A DNA stretch of 64,000 nucleotides from Rhynochetos jubatus. Taxonomy: Eukaryota; Chordata; Aves; Eurypygiformes; Rhynochetidae. The position numbers were made by a program, and so were the translations under genes. Location: assembly GCA_027574665.1 (NCBI GenBank), contig CM050664.1, positions 18,316,774-18,380,773 on the forward strand, read 5' to 3'. Of the stretch, positions 37,455-51,380 are shown piece after piece. The notes under the pieces were generated by a model. That model was not told the DNA's origin. It searched no databases and was given only the letters and a program-made list of their open reading frames with translations. The number at the start of each line of letters is the position of its first letter. Positions within the stretch are counted from its first letter, which is position 1.

Positions 37455-38516
37455 ACATCTTGTTGTAAGGGAATGCAGTCACAAGCCATTGCCTTGCCTT
37501 AGCTTAATGAGTTACTACTTGCCAGCTGGCATGATGTGTTTGAACTCCTTGCTGGTTAAAAGTGAGAGCTAAGATGCATGAGCTGACATCAAAGGCACAC
37601 CAGTTTGGGGTAGGTGGGATGGCAGGAGTGACCTTCTGTTCTGGAATCTGGTTTGGTTTACCCAACCCAAAGACTTGGTGATTTTTATTGAATTTTTTAA
37701 AGGTAGCATAGATATACTAGAGGCATGACTAAAGTTTTCCTGGAGAATAAAGGTATAAGTATCATTTCGTTAAGAAACATGTTTTCCAGAGCGTGAGATG
37801 TTAACTGCTGTGTGCTATTAAGGTATCTGTATTTATTTATACCTACTTCCTACTGCCTGTACAGTTTGAAAGATGCTAATCTACTCTTCAGCTACAAATT
37901 CTATTGTATTTATTTAATAACTAACCTAATTGGAGTGTGCATTATTACACTGGTCATAAGGCATGAAGGATGGTGCTAGAGGATTGCAGGGAGGCACTCC
38001 CAATTTTTATGTCTGTAAACCTTAGGCAGTAGGTTCCACCCCACATGGGAAAAAATTGTTTGCATAGCATATGACTGGTATTGGGATGACAAGGAACTGC
38101 TGAGGCAGATATGGTAGTAAAAGTTTGTTCAACCAGCATTTCTGCCAAAGAAATTACATAAAATATTTTACCATGATTTATGAAAAGGTAGAAAATATGC
38201 ATGGCATTCAGAAATTGGGAAAACACCTGCTTTTTGACCAGTTCTTAAATAGTCCTGATGAGTCTGTAGTGCACAAACTCTTCTAAGAGATGCTCAACTC
38301 CTTTTTCATGTGTTATCCACACTTTCTGTCTCAAGTGTTCCCCTCAAATCCCATTAAGTCACCTCCTATGTGCCGACATCATTCTTGGTATTCTGACCTT
38401 TTCAAACAAATTAAAAAGACACTCATATACATCTCTTCAGACACATTTTTCTGTTGATAAGAATTTTGAGTGCTCATCTAACACTTTTCAACTTCAAAGC
38501 TCTGCAGAAGTGAGAG
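37455..38516. other. non-genic single-copy DNA
   Basis: No supported gene and no recognisable repeat. Mixed AT-rich sequence. Confidence 0.65.
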
Positions 38517-38580
38517 GCCTGATCCAGAGTCCATTGAAATAAATGAATATTCTTTCTGTTACCTTCACAGGGAATTAAAC
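38517..38580. repeat. relic of ancient palindromic amniote repeat
   Basis: GGCCTGATCCAGAGTCCATT followed by GAAATAAATGAATATTC and TTTCTGTTACCTTCACAGGG matches the family pattern 'ggcctgatccaaagcccattgaagtcaatgggaatctttccattgacttcaatggg'. The left arm is the best preserved in the window. By eye and from memory. Confidence 0.5.
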
Positions 38581-41235
38581 TCTAGATTGTGCTCCTATTC
38601 CTGTCGTTTTCCCTGTCTCTTCTCTGTAGACCTGCTTTCTTTTGTGCCTACTTAAGTTTTAGACTCTGGATAGTACCTGTCCTATTGTTTGGCCATGGCA
38701 TGATGAGACCATTTCTGACAGTGTCTTTCTGAGAGATGCTCAAAATTGGGCTATAAATATAGTCTCATAAGCCTCTTGTAACTAAAAGTTGTGCGCCTGT
38801 CATTCACAGTAATTTCTTCAGATGAGATGGCAATGAGGTCTCTATTTTGGTAACAAGACAAGCCCTCCTTTGAGTTTCCAGGTGGTTCCATGATTCTTCC
38901 CCTAAACCCCTCTTGCTGTTAGAGAACTCCTCCTGTTCTCCTGTCAAAGTGAATGGGTAATTCCACTTCTTTAAGGGCTATAGGAAGCTTTATGCTTGTA
39001 AAACTAGTTAAAGAGACCTGAAACCGTTTGCTGCTCGTAGCTTGGTCAGTGGCTGTCTCTGTGCACAGATGTAGGTAGAAACTGTTCACTTAAGAGATCC
39101 ACTTTGACTTTAAGAGTGTCTCTACTTTGGCATCCTTTAACTTCTGGTTTTCCTGCTTTTGCAGCGTTGCTTCTTTCTTTATTTCTGGCAGATTTTGTTT
39201 TCTCTGTGCTGGCAAAAATGCTTCTGCATTAGTTCTTTCTCCTGTTCAGGTTTTGTCTTCCTTGTTTCTTTCATGCATTTTGTTTCTGTGTTCTATCTGT
39301 TTAGGTTTGTTTTTTTCTTGTTTGCTTATTTATTAATTCCTAGTATTTATCTTTTCCCTACAAGATACTCTGCTTCTGTGGAGGTGATGTAACATTGTGA
39401 GCTGACACCATGTAGGTGGGTGGTCAGTAGGGATTACTGATACCAAATATAGACCTCCTTGAGTCTGTTAGAATGTGCTCTTTCTGTTTTCGTTGTTGCA
39501 TTTTTTCTGCAAGTCAGCCAGAGTCATTTAAGATCTCTGTGTGACAGTCAGTGTGTGTGACTTACAGGTCTGAGAGCTCCTTGGGCATCACTGTTGTGAT
39601 TTACCTTGTTGCTGCCAGTGGTTTTGAGCACCGAGGAACACATGTTCAACAAAGTACACAAGCAGTGCTTTTATGTGCCCGTGTAACCTTCTGTTCCTAC
39701 CACTGGTAGGCTCTTCATTACCTCCAATTATGTGTATTTTCATTAGATGGAGCTTGTATTGAATTAGCTCTCAGTTCTACTTATTCCTGCACTTGACTTC
39801 CTGGACCCTACTCAATTCACATTTTCATTTCTCCTTGAACAACGTGACCACTTAGATCTGGTACAACGGATGTTTGTAAACCGTCCTCATCTTGCCATGG
39901 GAATTAGATAATGCTGCAGCTGAATTACCTCTAATTCTCTGGTTTTAATATAAGAAAAATAGATTCTGCCAAGGCAGCCAGATTGCCTCTTGCTTGTTTG
40001 CTTTCCTCACAAGCATCTTGGCACTCTCTCCCATTTCCCTTTCTTTGAACTGATGTTAACTCCAGATTTATTACAAACAAGATGTAGGTTTTATTTAACA
40101 GCCAAAGTGATTAACCATTAGAGCATGCTGCTGTAGAAGGTGGTGGGAAATTTCCTCCTAGAAAGTAAACATGAATCAGGGGGTTTAACATTGGCTTCTC
40201 TGGATGAAATCCAGTGTTTGTTTTATGAAATGTCAGTCTGAGTGGTGCGATTGTCCCTTCTGAATCACTGTTATGCTTGATGCACTGTGAGACATGCTCT
40301 TGTTATTCAGAATCCAGTGGAATTGCTGATGTGAGATCTGCAGCTCCTAACTCTGATGTGTGTATCAATGGGCTGTATGAGCTGTGTGGGTTTCCTTAAC
40401 ACACAGTTTAATGATCACCATTTTCCACATGGTATGTAACAAAGTGTTTTAGGAGAAAAATAATTCAAGGAAATTATAAAGCTGTGAAAATCATATATTT
40501 GAATGCAGCATGAGAGACTTCTGTGCTTTTCTTCAAATGTCACCTCAAATCCTTTCCCAAAATGCTAGCACTAGAATTATTTATATGTGCTGTGTATGCT
40601 CAGCTTCTATTTAAGCAGACACAATACTGTGTTCCAAATCTGCATTTCATGACTGAAAGCAGCACCACTCCATAAGGATGTGATAACACATGAAAAGAAA
40701 TAATGAGATACCATGACATGAGTCAAGCTTTCTAAGGCTGTATCAAGTGCTGACACTAAGGTTAAAAAAAGATCAGTGTTTCACTTCAAAGATTTGTTTT
40801 CAGCAATTCTTACTTGTTTGTTAAGCAGTGAATATTCTATGGGTGGCTTAGGCATTTGGAATTAGTTTATTGTGGTATTTTGGTTGTAATTCATGTATCT
40901 TGCAGTTGCCAGCAGTTTGACTTGCGAGCAGAGCGCTGGATATTTTACATCAGTTCTTTGGGGGCCAAGGTTTACAGGGAGAAAACCTACATAGAAACAG
41001 GGAAGATGGCAACTGCTGGTGTAATTATTGGATACTAAGTGGTGATAGACTATGGAGATCTTTTACAGCCTTTGGCTTTTCTCTTATTCATCATAATGAT
41101 TAATCTCAAAAGCTATACATCTCTTTCTTCAACCACTTCTCTCCTTGATACTCTAACAAAGAAATAGAATTTTTCTACAGGCAATTTTCTTCCAAGAAAC
41201 AACACACACCATTTCCTTTTGGACTTCATTGCAGG
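38581..41235. other. non-genic single-copy DNA
   Basis: No supported gene. A pyrimidine-rich, T-biased stretch lies at about 39130-39360. The 60-codon plus frame at 40856-41038 has an acceptor-like CTTGCAG at about 40906 but no donor at a useful place. Confidence 0.55.
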
Positions 41236-41343
41236 CAGAAAATTTTCACTGTGGTAATATGTACAGCAAATTGAAGACTTCATAACAGAAAAGTGAAAGC
41301 AATTAGTTTCCTGATTAAATTCACCTTGGCATTGAGGAGCAGG
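41236..41343 (+). other. weak candidate non-coding exon
   Basis: A strong acceptor-like tract (CCTTTTGGACTTCATTGCAG) precedes position 41236 and a consensus donor (GAGCAG then GTAAGTATT) follows 41343. All three frames between them contain stops, so it could only be an untranslated or long non-coding RNA exon. Splice-like pairs also arise by chance in long introns. Confidence 0.12.
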
Positions 41344-41533
41344 TAAGTATTTTCAGTTTCCATGTGCATTCAGATGAAACGGACCTGGTAGAACAATGGA
41401 AAAGGCCTTAGTATAGAATGTAATAAGAAGATAATTGGCTCTTCTGTGTTTTAATAATAGTCTTGGGTTACTTGTCTCCTTTGGGGAAACAAACACATCT
41501 GTCCAGTACATACGCCATTGTAATCACAGAGCT

Positions 41534-41558
41534 CTGTGTGCTTGTGTGTGTGTGTTTG
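41534..41558 (+). repeat. short (TG)n microsatellite
   Basis: Imperfect TG repeat with one CT interruption. Probably neutral and length-variable. Confidence 0.8.
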
Positions 41559-44500
41559 TACTATATATGATTGATTTGTTTTTGCTTACTCTGTATCGAT
41601 AACCAGCATTGCATTTACAAGTATCCCACAACTGATACTGTTGCCAGCATTAGTGGTGTAAGGCATTGGTGGTATGGCAGATAGTTTTCTGCAGACTTGA
41701 GCATGAATCACCTCTGTCAGTCTGGAAGGTAAATAGGACTAGAGTGAATACTGTGGGTTAGATCATACCTTGAATACGAGGACGTGTCACCTGCACCTTG
41801 AGCAGTAGCTCCTTGTGCTCTAAGATAGCCATTTAACTAGCAATTATTGGCTCTCCTTTCTCTCCAGGAGAAGGAGCAGGATGATGAATGTCCTGTCAGA
41901 GCCCCAAATGTGAATGTGCCCCTTCATGTCTAGTGAGAGGATATATATATAATCCAGGGTCTGCCTTTCCCCTGCCCTGGTCAACCTCTCCTCCTTGTCT
42001 GCTGACCTGTGGAAAGGATGTGAGGGAGGAATTTCAAGCTCTCGACTCCTATGCAGGTCTATTTTCCATGTTAAAAATCTAGTCTTAAAATGTGGTACCT
42101 TACAGATAGGAAACGGTATGAAATTCTAAATGGTTTGTCCCTATAACAAAGGTAATTGCTGGTAAGATGGTGCTTCATCTTGGCAACATCATCATGTTAG
42201 AGTGAATGATGACGGAGTATATCGCAGTGTCTGAGTGAGGAGCACTTATTGAAACTGCAGCCCTTGTTTCTTCCATCTTTTATTAGGTTCAATTTGCTTT
42301 TCTCGGAGGGCAGATTTATGCTTGCATCCCCTTGTATGAAAACACAGTTTTATTCAACTAAAAGAGTTCGTTGTTTCCACTTGCAGGGACATAATTAGCT
42401 CTTAGTTCACAGAACTAGAAGAGGATAGAAATGGAGAGGGATGCTAATTTTTAGAGCAGTAATTAATTTAATTTACATGGCTTTGGTAGTTAAAACAGCC
42501 CAGGTGTTTGTTGTTAGGTCATAGCTTGAATAAAAAGCCACATTTTCTAGGTCAGTGTTATAAATATAAAGGTTTTGTGTGCTTCTGAACTTTACTGACT
42601 CAGCCCGAAGTGTATTTCTGAGGGGCATGATGCTCTAGGGCCTAAAAGGAAGTGAAAGTTGGATCTGAGTCACTGAAAAGGCTTGTACCCTGAAACCTGT
42701 GTGTTCTTTACAAATTGTATTTGTCTTACGCAAGTGGACCAAATTCCTACCACCTTTGTCCTACTCTTATTGCCGTGTTTGTCTGTGGTGTAAAGGATAT
42801 ACCTGTAGGCTGTTCTAGATCTACACCTACCATCTACAGTGGTTTGGTAATATTTAGACAAAACTTTGCTTGGTTTGTTCTTGTTTCCACACCAAGCCTA
42901 TCTGAGAAAAAAGGACAGGTATTTTCTGTTTTGATGACTCTTCTGATGACTCCTGTTATTTTGTATCATTTCTGACCATTTATCAGCATAGTGGCATGCT
43001 TGACTGAGGAACGAAAAAGGTATCTAATCCTGTCACATATTTCTTTCCTTGTTGAAGATGGCCCTTCACTCTAATCCTGGCTTTACCTGGAGCATACTGC
43101 TTCCTGAGAAATCGTCTTATCCATCATGTGACATGTGATTTTTGTAGGGTCGTAGGGGGAAACAACCCCATGAAATGCAGCATCTGACCTGTTTTGATGT
43201 GATATGACATAAGGCATAAAAATTGCTACGGTTTTGCTGCTGTTGCAGTCATTTTGGGGGCACTTTACCTGCATTACCCATGAAGCAGCAGTTTAGCCTG
43301 TTTGCTGACGGTACATATTACTTTGGGGATTTTAAGCATATCTCTAGTTTCCACTCTACTTTAGGAAATCTGAAGGATTCTTAGGGATACATTTGCAGTA
43401 TGATTTCTAGGGATTTGTTGCACACCTATTTCTGTCAAGGGAAGTTACGTTGTTGTCAGCACATTCATACCATGAAAGACGAGCCTGTATTCACTAGCCA
43501 ATGCTCTATGTTGAAGTTGGATTTCAAACTCCTTAAAAATCATAAGGCAGGTAAACAAAAGGTGGGGGAGGGGGAGGAACCCAAACCCTCACTCTCACCC
43601 TCACCACTTCTTTTTAAAAATTCATTCTACTTATATACATTTCTTAACTCTTTTTGCATTGGGCAATCAGAACAATGTTTAACAAAGCTTTTGAAGGAGA
43701 AAAGATCAAAATGTACCAAGGTATCTGTTTACACTGTAAGCTTTCCAATGCAAATTACAAGCCCCTAAACACTCATTTATAAGACACTGTTTCATGTTGA
43801 GCAAGTTTGCAATAGCAGTTTCTGACCTAATGCAGAATTATTGAAATGCCCACTTATTCGGCGTCACTTATTCTATGTAGAAATATTCACTGCAAGCAAT
43901 TCACTCTCCTGTTGCCAGCAATATCCACCTTTAAGACCTTAAAGCTGTATAAACATGTTTTGTACAATGATGTGCAAGTGTATATGAACCCATACATAAC
44001 TAAGTTTCACCAATATTTAGAGACAAACATCCATCAGCTCAGGGTCTTTTGAGAGTGGGTCCAAGCGTTTTCAAATACGTTCGGGCTTTCAATCAATCTT
44101 GGCTGAGTTTTGACTTTGTAGCATAACCGCAAACCCAGATGAGCTTTGGGGAGGCTTTGGTTTCACAATGAACTTTTTATTCAAGCCTGAAATCTGATGA
44201 GGCTTAGTAGGGAGGGTTTTTTACCTTCTAAAGCTTCTGATGAAAGTTACTTACTTGATCTCTTCACAAAATCCCCATAGGTTCTACACTGTAATGTACT
44301 TTTATTATTGCTCATCTCTCACCTGGAACACAACCGCAGAGGCTGCAGATTGCCTGGAGACTCCTGAAGTCAGGGATGATGCCCCAGGCATTGTTACATG
44401 TCCTGTGTGTTAAAGTCAGATTGTGGAGGGGAAAATCAGAAAAGAAAAGAAAGTGTAGTGCTCTCTGTGGGCACCAATTTTTGCAAGATACTTCAGGGGA

Positions 44501-46809
44501 ATTTATAAGTGAGAAAGAAGCCTGTCTTTGTGTTACAGAAGTTTAATTATGCCTGTATTAATAAAGAATTTGAAGGGGACTAGGAATGATTGGATCTACT
44601 GATGGATTGTGTTGGTGCAGTTGATTGGATGGCTGTAAAACCTGGCCAGCGATTTTCAAGCACAGATCAGAAATGGCTCACTGGAGCAAGGTTGTTTTTG
44701 TCTTGCTGGGGCAGCAGTCGGTTATGTGCCATAAGCAGGGGCCCTGGAGCAGGCAGAGGGTGTGTATATGAAAGTGTGGAGAGGATATCTCTACTTCAGC
44801 AGCACTGTTTTGATAGGTGCTGCAATGTGTATATTTAAAAATGTGCTTTTCACAAATGTCGTTCTTCTAAGCAATGAACTTTGTGCAGCTAGGATTTATT
44901 CTGGTTTCATCTCCATCTGTAGCCAGGTAGCCAGTCTGGTGCTAGCTACTCAGTATCCCGTAACTCAGATACCTGTTTCCCTTGATCTGTACAGGCAACT
45001 GCTGGAAAAGATGAAACCCCTTTTCCTTTTAATTGCAAAACTGTGCAATGCTGGTTCTTGTTCTGTAGTGCAGTGCCGGCTACATTTCTTTTAATAATGA
45101 CTTCTGTATCAGAAATAGCATGCATATCACATAACAGGATGCTTCCTTTGAACTTGGCTTTGACTGAATAGCAGTGTCTTACAAAATTCAATGTGAATGT
45201 CTGGAATTCCTATCAGAAGTGACCCTAGGCAATAGTCTTTGAAATACCCCTGCTTTGAAATGTATAATACTGTAGCCTCCTTTTGAGGTCAGTCCACCCC
45301 TCTTTAGCTTTTGTTGACATCCAGAAGGTGAACAAAGGTGCTGTATGCAGTGAATGAATACAGATTTAATGAACAGGAGAGAAGCAGTTGACACTTACAC
45401 TGTGAGCTGGTTTTGAGCAAAGTCCTTGGAACCCATATGCAAATAAAGGAACCATTTTGTTGAATTGATTTCTTTGTGTCAGCTGCAAAAGTGGAAAAAG
45501 CTGATGTTTGTGTCTTCAAGAGGAAATTCTTTGAAACGGTGATCCTGTTCCTAGGGGAAGATACAGTAATCTCCCTTAGTAGCCTAGGAGGTCAAAATAA
45601 TTTGCAGTATGAAAATCAGTAGGATTTTATTGGTGTAAACACTATTTTACAATAAACTTTCTGACCTTAGCAACTGTTTGCTATGGTGCTTTCAAGTTGT
45701 GCTCTATAATTGTCTCCATTAATAGTTTGATTTTTGTCTATGTGCATGAAAAGCACTTTAAATGACCACCAACCCAACGTGTTATGGAACAGAACAACCT
45801 TTTATGTTTTATATCCTTGCCCATGCAGTAGCAATTAGTTTCTTTTTATGTAAATTTCCCAGCAGATTTTTTTACTAGAGAAACCATATGAAAATAACCA
45901 TAGTTTGTACTTGATAAATTATTAATCTGGCAGCAGTTGCTTGCTAAACAATTCTCTCTCATACTGAAAGTGCTTCTCTGCAGTATAGTGAAGAGTTATT
46001 CTGAGCTTTTGTTTAGAGACAACGAAGTTCATACCAAATAAAAAGTTAATGCATGTGATGATACCTATCTGCTAGCAATTTAAGTCCCACCTCCACCCAC
46101 TGACTCAGTTTTTCTTTTTCTGGTGGCAGTTGACATTATGGGGTAAAATACCATGATTTCTGCATCCTTGGTTTTGGTCTGTGATCTTTGGCTCTACAAG
46201 CCTAACTGGGGAATTTGTATTTCTCACAGCAGCTGGGAAAAACCAACTGACATTCATTTGTCTTTGGAAGATTTAATGGAAGACCTCTATTTTAAAGTGG
46301 GTTTTGGAGACTTCTGAAGCTGTAAAACTAAAGCCAACCCAACTGTTAATACCACTGGACTGAAGTTAGCCCTACAGATAACCAGTAGGACTTCAGTATG
46401 AAGCTATAGTCACGTGTTTTGCATAAGGTCACTTTAATTACTTCAGCAACATTAATCCTAAATTAACAAGGCTTGTGTATGGCAAAGGACTTATCTGTAT
46501 TAAAGAGGGCATACATTTTCACCCAGCAAAATTAGGATGTTTGAAAGTGATATGCTGTCAATAGAAAGGATAGCGAAAGAGAAGTTCTTGTTATATATTT
46601 CCTTCCAAGGGACATTTGAAAGTCATCCTTCCTACTACAAATATATAATGTGTTACAGTATTTTCTTCTAAGCTGAAGTTTCTTTCTTGGTTCTTTGTGC
46701 TTTTTTCTATGCCATTAGTCCCAACAACTTCTGCATCCTAGACCCAGTTAAACATAGTCATGCAGATATATGCAGTCAATCGCAAGCTGGAAGAGAGCAT
46801 ATCCCGAAA

Positions 46810-46819
46810 GGGGGGGGGG
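46810..46819 (+). repeat. poly(G) run
   Basis: Ten uninterrupted G. A single run does not by itself make an intramolecular quadruplex. Confidence 0.85.
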
Positions 46820-47631
46820 AGCTGATTCTCTCTACTCCCCTCCCGGGAGCTGAGGGCTGGTAGGTAAGGGCAGCACTGAGCAATGGATTTCAGGAGTAAG
46901 GACACAGTTCCCTTAGTTCTATTTTGGGGAGATGTGTATAGAGACCTGGGAATGGTCACCCTGCCAGTCTGGCTGTAGAGAACTAAAAGGTTTTTAACTT
47001 AGTTTAATAGGAGCTTAAATCCAGAATTAGGTAATAATGATTGCACGGGAGGTGGATTATTGCTCAAAGCAGAGGTTCTAATTGAGGCTTAACACGTAAC
47101 TCAGGAGAGTTTGTCCTCTTTCATCTGGTGAAGCATAGGCCTGAAAGAGCTGTGATTTCTCTCTCTAAGTACAGCACAGGCATGAACACTAGGGTAGAAG
47201 ACCTTGCTGGTGTAAGAGCTGAGGGTGAGAGTTGTCCAAGAGTGCATTCGGGTTTGTAATTAGAATGAGTTTTTCTCAGACCAGTGGAGCAGTAGACTTC
47301 TGGAACAGCCTTTCAGGAGAAATTGTCAGGGTGAAAATCTAAGCCTTTAAGTTCTATTAAAGCTGACAAGAGTTAAGAGCAGCTTCCCATTATAAATGTG
47401 AACTTACGCATGTGCTTTAATAAGTTATCGAAACACTTCTTAGCCAGAGTATTAGAAATGCAGGGCATCACTTGTAAATTGTTGTCATGGTTATTACTTA
47501 TTACTGTTGTATCCAGGTGAGGTCAGCACCTTGTTGGCTATATATGCTGACAGTGCAAGGAGCACTGCTGCTTCAGATTTCTTTAATTGGGCAAGACTGA
47601 CCAAAGTTAGCAAGGAAAACAGCAGCAAAGA

Positions 47632-47675
47632 GAAACAAAGAAGTGAAGTGACTTGCCCAAGGTCACCTGGCATTC
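47632..47675 (-). mobile_element. fragment of ancient L3/MIR-type element
   Basis: AGTGAAGTGACTTGCCCAAG followed by GTCACCTGGC carries the hallmark 'agtgacttgcccaaggtcacac' intact. The surrounding bases are too diverged to delimit the element. Orientation by analogy with the MIR copy near 26 kb, which carries the reverse complement. Confidence 0.5.
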
Positions 47676-50600
47676 TTCATTTCTGTTTCTGTCTCCCAGT
47701 GCACACATTTTCTCTTCCTGGAATAAAATGGGTGAATTCTGCAAGGCATGTATCATTTGTTATGAGTAGTCAGGTGAGAATTCTTATCTTGCAGTTTCAG
47801 CAGCTGCTAGTACGCTGCTACTTCAGTGAAAGGAACATTTTCCTTAACATGTAACAGAAGCTATAAAATAAAAGGTGAAATGAAAAATGGTTAAGATACT
47901 GTAACTCGCACAATTAAAATCCAGCACTGAACAATAGGAAGCAAAGAATTTGCTGAACAATGGGTAACTTTCCCTCTTGTTGTTGTGTGTTTGAACTTAC
48001 ATGCAAAACTGAAGTTTGCCCTATATGCTAAATAATTACTGCAGACCATAAAAGCAAAGGAAAGACTAGTTAAGGTAGTCTTTATTTTTAGCTGAGAAAA
48101 ACCACAGAATACCTAGTGAGTTGAACAGGGCAGTTTGTTTCTGAGTGATATTCCAGTTGTGTTCTTGACACCTCTGAATTGTTACACTCTTCTTTTGTTC
48201 ATGTTCATCAGAATTCCAAAGGATACTTTTTTGATTTTTTTCAATAATAAAAAATAAACTGGTGAGCTCAGAGAGTAGCAAAAAGAATTAGTCAGTTGGA
48301 ATTGCTCATTTTACTACTAAAGACAAACTATGTAGAATGAAGATCAAAAGTTCCTTATCTATCTCCATGTAAGGGGATCATATTGTTTTATACATCTCGG
48401 CTCCTCTTACACTGTCTTAGTTGGGTTTTCAGTTCAGGAGTCATTTGAAAATCAAGGCGCTAATGTGGAACCTAGTGAAATGGAACACTTCACATTTGGC
48501 AATGGGTATCTTAAGAATTCCTTGGGTTGCATAATGCTTTAATGTTAGCTGCTGTGATGGCTTGATACTTACTGCGTATAAGAATCAATAAATAGGAAAA
48601 CGTACCTGACTTTCTCCTTTTATTGCATCAGGAGTATTTGCTCCAGGTTTTGTTTGGAGGGAAAAGTTATATGTGTGAGCAAAACGGTGGTAAATTTTTG
48701 GTGACTGTGAGTTTTGGAGAGTACTGTGATCCCTTGGTCTTTACTTGCTGTTACATTGGGCCTTAAACTAGAAAACCCATGAGCAAAGCCCCACTAAATT
48801 ACAATGAAGAGTCTGTTCTTTTCTAACTAAGCCACTGTGTGCCTGGCTGAAGTTAACTGCTATCTCTGTGTAGGGGATAGCCTCTCAGCAATCTGCTTAT
48901 TGTGCACAAGTTCCTCTTGAGTTAACAAAAAGAATCAATTAGGCGGCTAAAATTATCACCGTGTGTCATATTAATTTAAACATTGTTTTCTGCAGTTGAA
49001 AACTTTATATTCATCAGTAACTTGTTAGATTTATCCCCCTCCCCCCATCCTCCCAGTCTCTGATGCACAAAATTGTTAAACTTAATTGGGTTTCTCTGGA
49101 CACTACTCATTTCTCAAAATTTATTGCAATTATACAATGCCCATAGCTCATTTATTTTTCGTTTCCTGGTGATTAAAACTTAAGACACTGAAAAATGTTA
49201 TGTGTGTTTTCCTTTTCATTGCTAATCCGTTTCTCTCCCCTACATTCAAGACACACATTCTGTAGTCATGAATCATTAAAGCAGCAAAAATCACAGGCAG
49301 ACTTAATTTATAGCTAAGTATAGGAAAACCAGAATGCAGGTGAAAAATCTTGAAACATTTTTAATACGATATTTTGGTTTTGTTTCAGACTAATGTGAAA
49401 GCATTCCCTTATGTCTTATCTCAAATTGAAGTAAAAATTAGATTACTACAGAGAATCACAGAAGCTGGAGAAGTGAACTGACCTGTGGGTATAGCCACAC
49501 TCTGTGCAGTGAGATCCCAGTGAGTGGTGGCCTCTGCCTGCTGTGGTATTAGAGGTCTCTGTGGTTTACCCTGATGAAAGGAGACCTGAGTGGGACATTT
49601 TGCCTAGTTGAGGGTGCAGGGAGAATTTTAGCTTCCATGTATCATGACTAGTCACGCAGGCTTATTCTAAAATGTATTTAGGTACCTACATGGGACTGGA
49701 AAGAGACTAGGTAAATGCAGGAAAGAAAGCATATCCATTGAGGGCTCTTAAGCTCAGAGATTCTGCTGCAGTACTGCTGCTTTTTTAAGGCTGGGCAGCA
49801 TTCCATGGAAACACCATCTCATGCTTACCCTGCTTTTACCCCCTTTCTAAGCTGCCTGCTACTGGTGACTTCTTCTGAAATTGTAATTATTTAAAAAATA
49901 TTATGTGAGCAACAGTGAGCAATATGGTTACATCCAAGCAAGATAAAGGGAGAGGAAAGGAGGGAGGTAAAAGCAGTGGAGAGTCTTTGGGTTTTGTGAG
50001 CTGGTGCTGGTTCGGATCACCTCCATGTTTTCTGTGGAGGGCTGGTTCTGCTTGTCTTCACCCAGCGAGTGGAGGCTGTGCTTCTCCCCTGCTACGTTGC
50101 CCATAGCTGCTGCGTCAATATCCCAGTGAGTGTGGTGTTTTTTGGGACCAGGAACCCTTTTCAGGACTATTCCCACTAAGTGGCAGCATGTTGGCATGGG
50201 GTCCTTGTCCTGCAGCATGTAAATGTCCCAACTCATTCACCCCCATCTCTGGGCTTTGGCTCTGTTCTCCTCTCAGTGATGGTTGATCCCAGCTGCCTCT
50301 CTGTTGTGAGAGAGGGTAGCTGTTCTGACATTCGTATGACAGGAGGTGTTTGGGCGACCCTCCAGGATCCTGTTCTGCATAGGCAATGTGTGTTCCGTGC
50401 TGAGATGGTGCTTTGTTGTGTCGGTAGGTCAGTGATGGAGAGGGAATAATTAATACCAATATAACAACTAGAAGTGTTTTTAGTATTAGCTAAAGTAGCG
50501 GCTAAGTAGGAAGCAAAAATATTTCTTCAGACAGAAAAACTCCCTAGATAATGCAGGAGAACAATGTGTGTGACAGGGCAGTGGTATCTTTTCAGGACAA

Positions 50601-51230
50601 TGCAGAGTATGTTAAGTTGATATATACTCAAATCGTGTAGAGTCTTTCCTAGCTGAAACAGCAGCAAAGCTATTCAAAGTAAATATATGCAGTGGCTGAA
50701 CTTCCTTTAGCACTTTGTGAATGGAGTTCAAGTACTGAGAGGTTGGCCTACTTCCAGAAAGCAGGGCTTCTGTTTCCAGTGCTGGCAGAACAATGTTTGG
50801 GAAATAAACTTGCATCTGAAATGTAAACATATCCTCTAGTTCACTAGACTTCTGAAATCAGCTAAAGTGAGTTAAAACAATTAAGTACCGTGAGGTGGAA
50901 GTATGGTACTTGAAGATACTGTAGAGAAGTGATTTGAAGTGTTCATCTCTCTGGAGCTGAGGAGCTTCTTTAGAGTCAAAGATGGGCCTGTGGTGTGTTG
51001 TCTTTCTGATTCTACTTGAGAAGCCCACAAAATTACCAATCTTTCTTGCTGTCAGTGTTACCAGGGGAAAATAAATTAGTATGAGACATTTATCTCTGGA
51101 CAGATTCATTAGCTTCTTTCTCTTCTTGTATCCATGGTGAAAGATGGGTGAAAGGCAAGGCAAATAGCAACCATCTATTTGTAAGTTACTTTATGGACCT
51201 TGTTTGTAAGGAACTGTTACAGGCCTTTTA
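47676..51230. other. non-genic single-copy DNA
   Basis: No supported gene. Frames on both strands at 49915-50459 (up to 114 codons) overlap one another and lack motifs. The AT-rich stretch 48915-49200 with isolated CpGs has the texture of conserved non-coding DNA, but I cannot test that. Confidence 0.55.
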
Positions 51231-51290
51231 GTCCAAATCTTGCTCACGTGGCAGTCAGTGGAAAACACTCATTTTGACCTGAATGGGAAA
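51231..51290. repeat. relic of ancient palindromic amniote repeat
   Basis: GTCCAAATCTTGCTCACGTG, GCAGTCAGTGGAAAACACTC and ATTTTGACCTGAATGGG follow the family order 'tccaaatcctgctccc.ttgaagtcagtgg.aaactcccattgacttgaatggg'. Both half-palindromes are visible. By eye and from memory. Confidence 0.45.
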
Positions 51291-51380
51291 TGAGTCAGTT
51301 TTCTCGTATTTTCATAAGTTGTATAAAACCTTGGCTTTGCTCTCAAATATTTCTTTGAGTGAGTGAGAAAAATAATAATA

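Larger units (their letters stand above)
41344..47631. other. non-genic single-copy DNA
   Basis: No supported gene. The stretch holds the TG microsatellite, a G/A then CCCTCACTC-rich patch at 43555-43610, and a G10 run at 46810-46819. The segment 44065-44180 has a repeat-like texture (TTCGGGCTTTCAATC, TTGGCTGAGTTTTGAC) that I cannot assign to a family. Confidence 0.6.

Noticed and set aside
40856-41038. 60-codon plus frame after an acceptor-like CTTGCAG
   Set aside because: No donor fits the frame and I recognise no protein.
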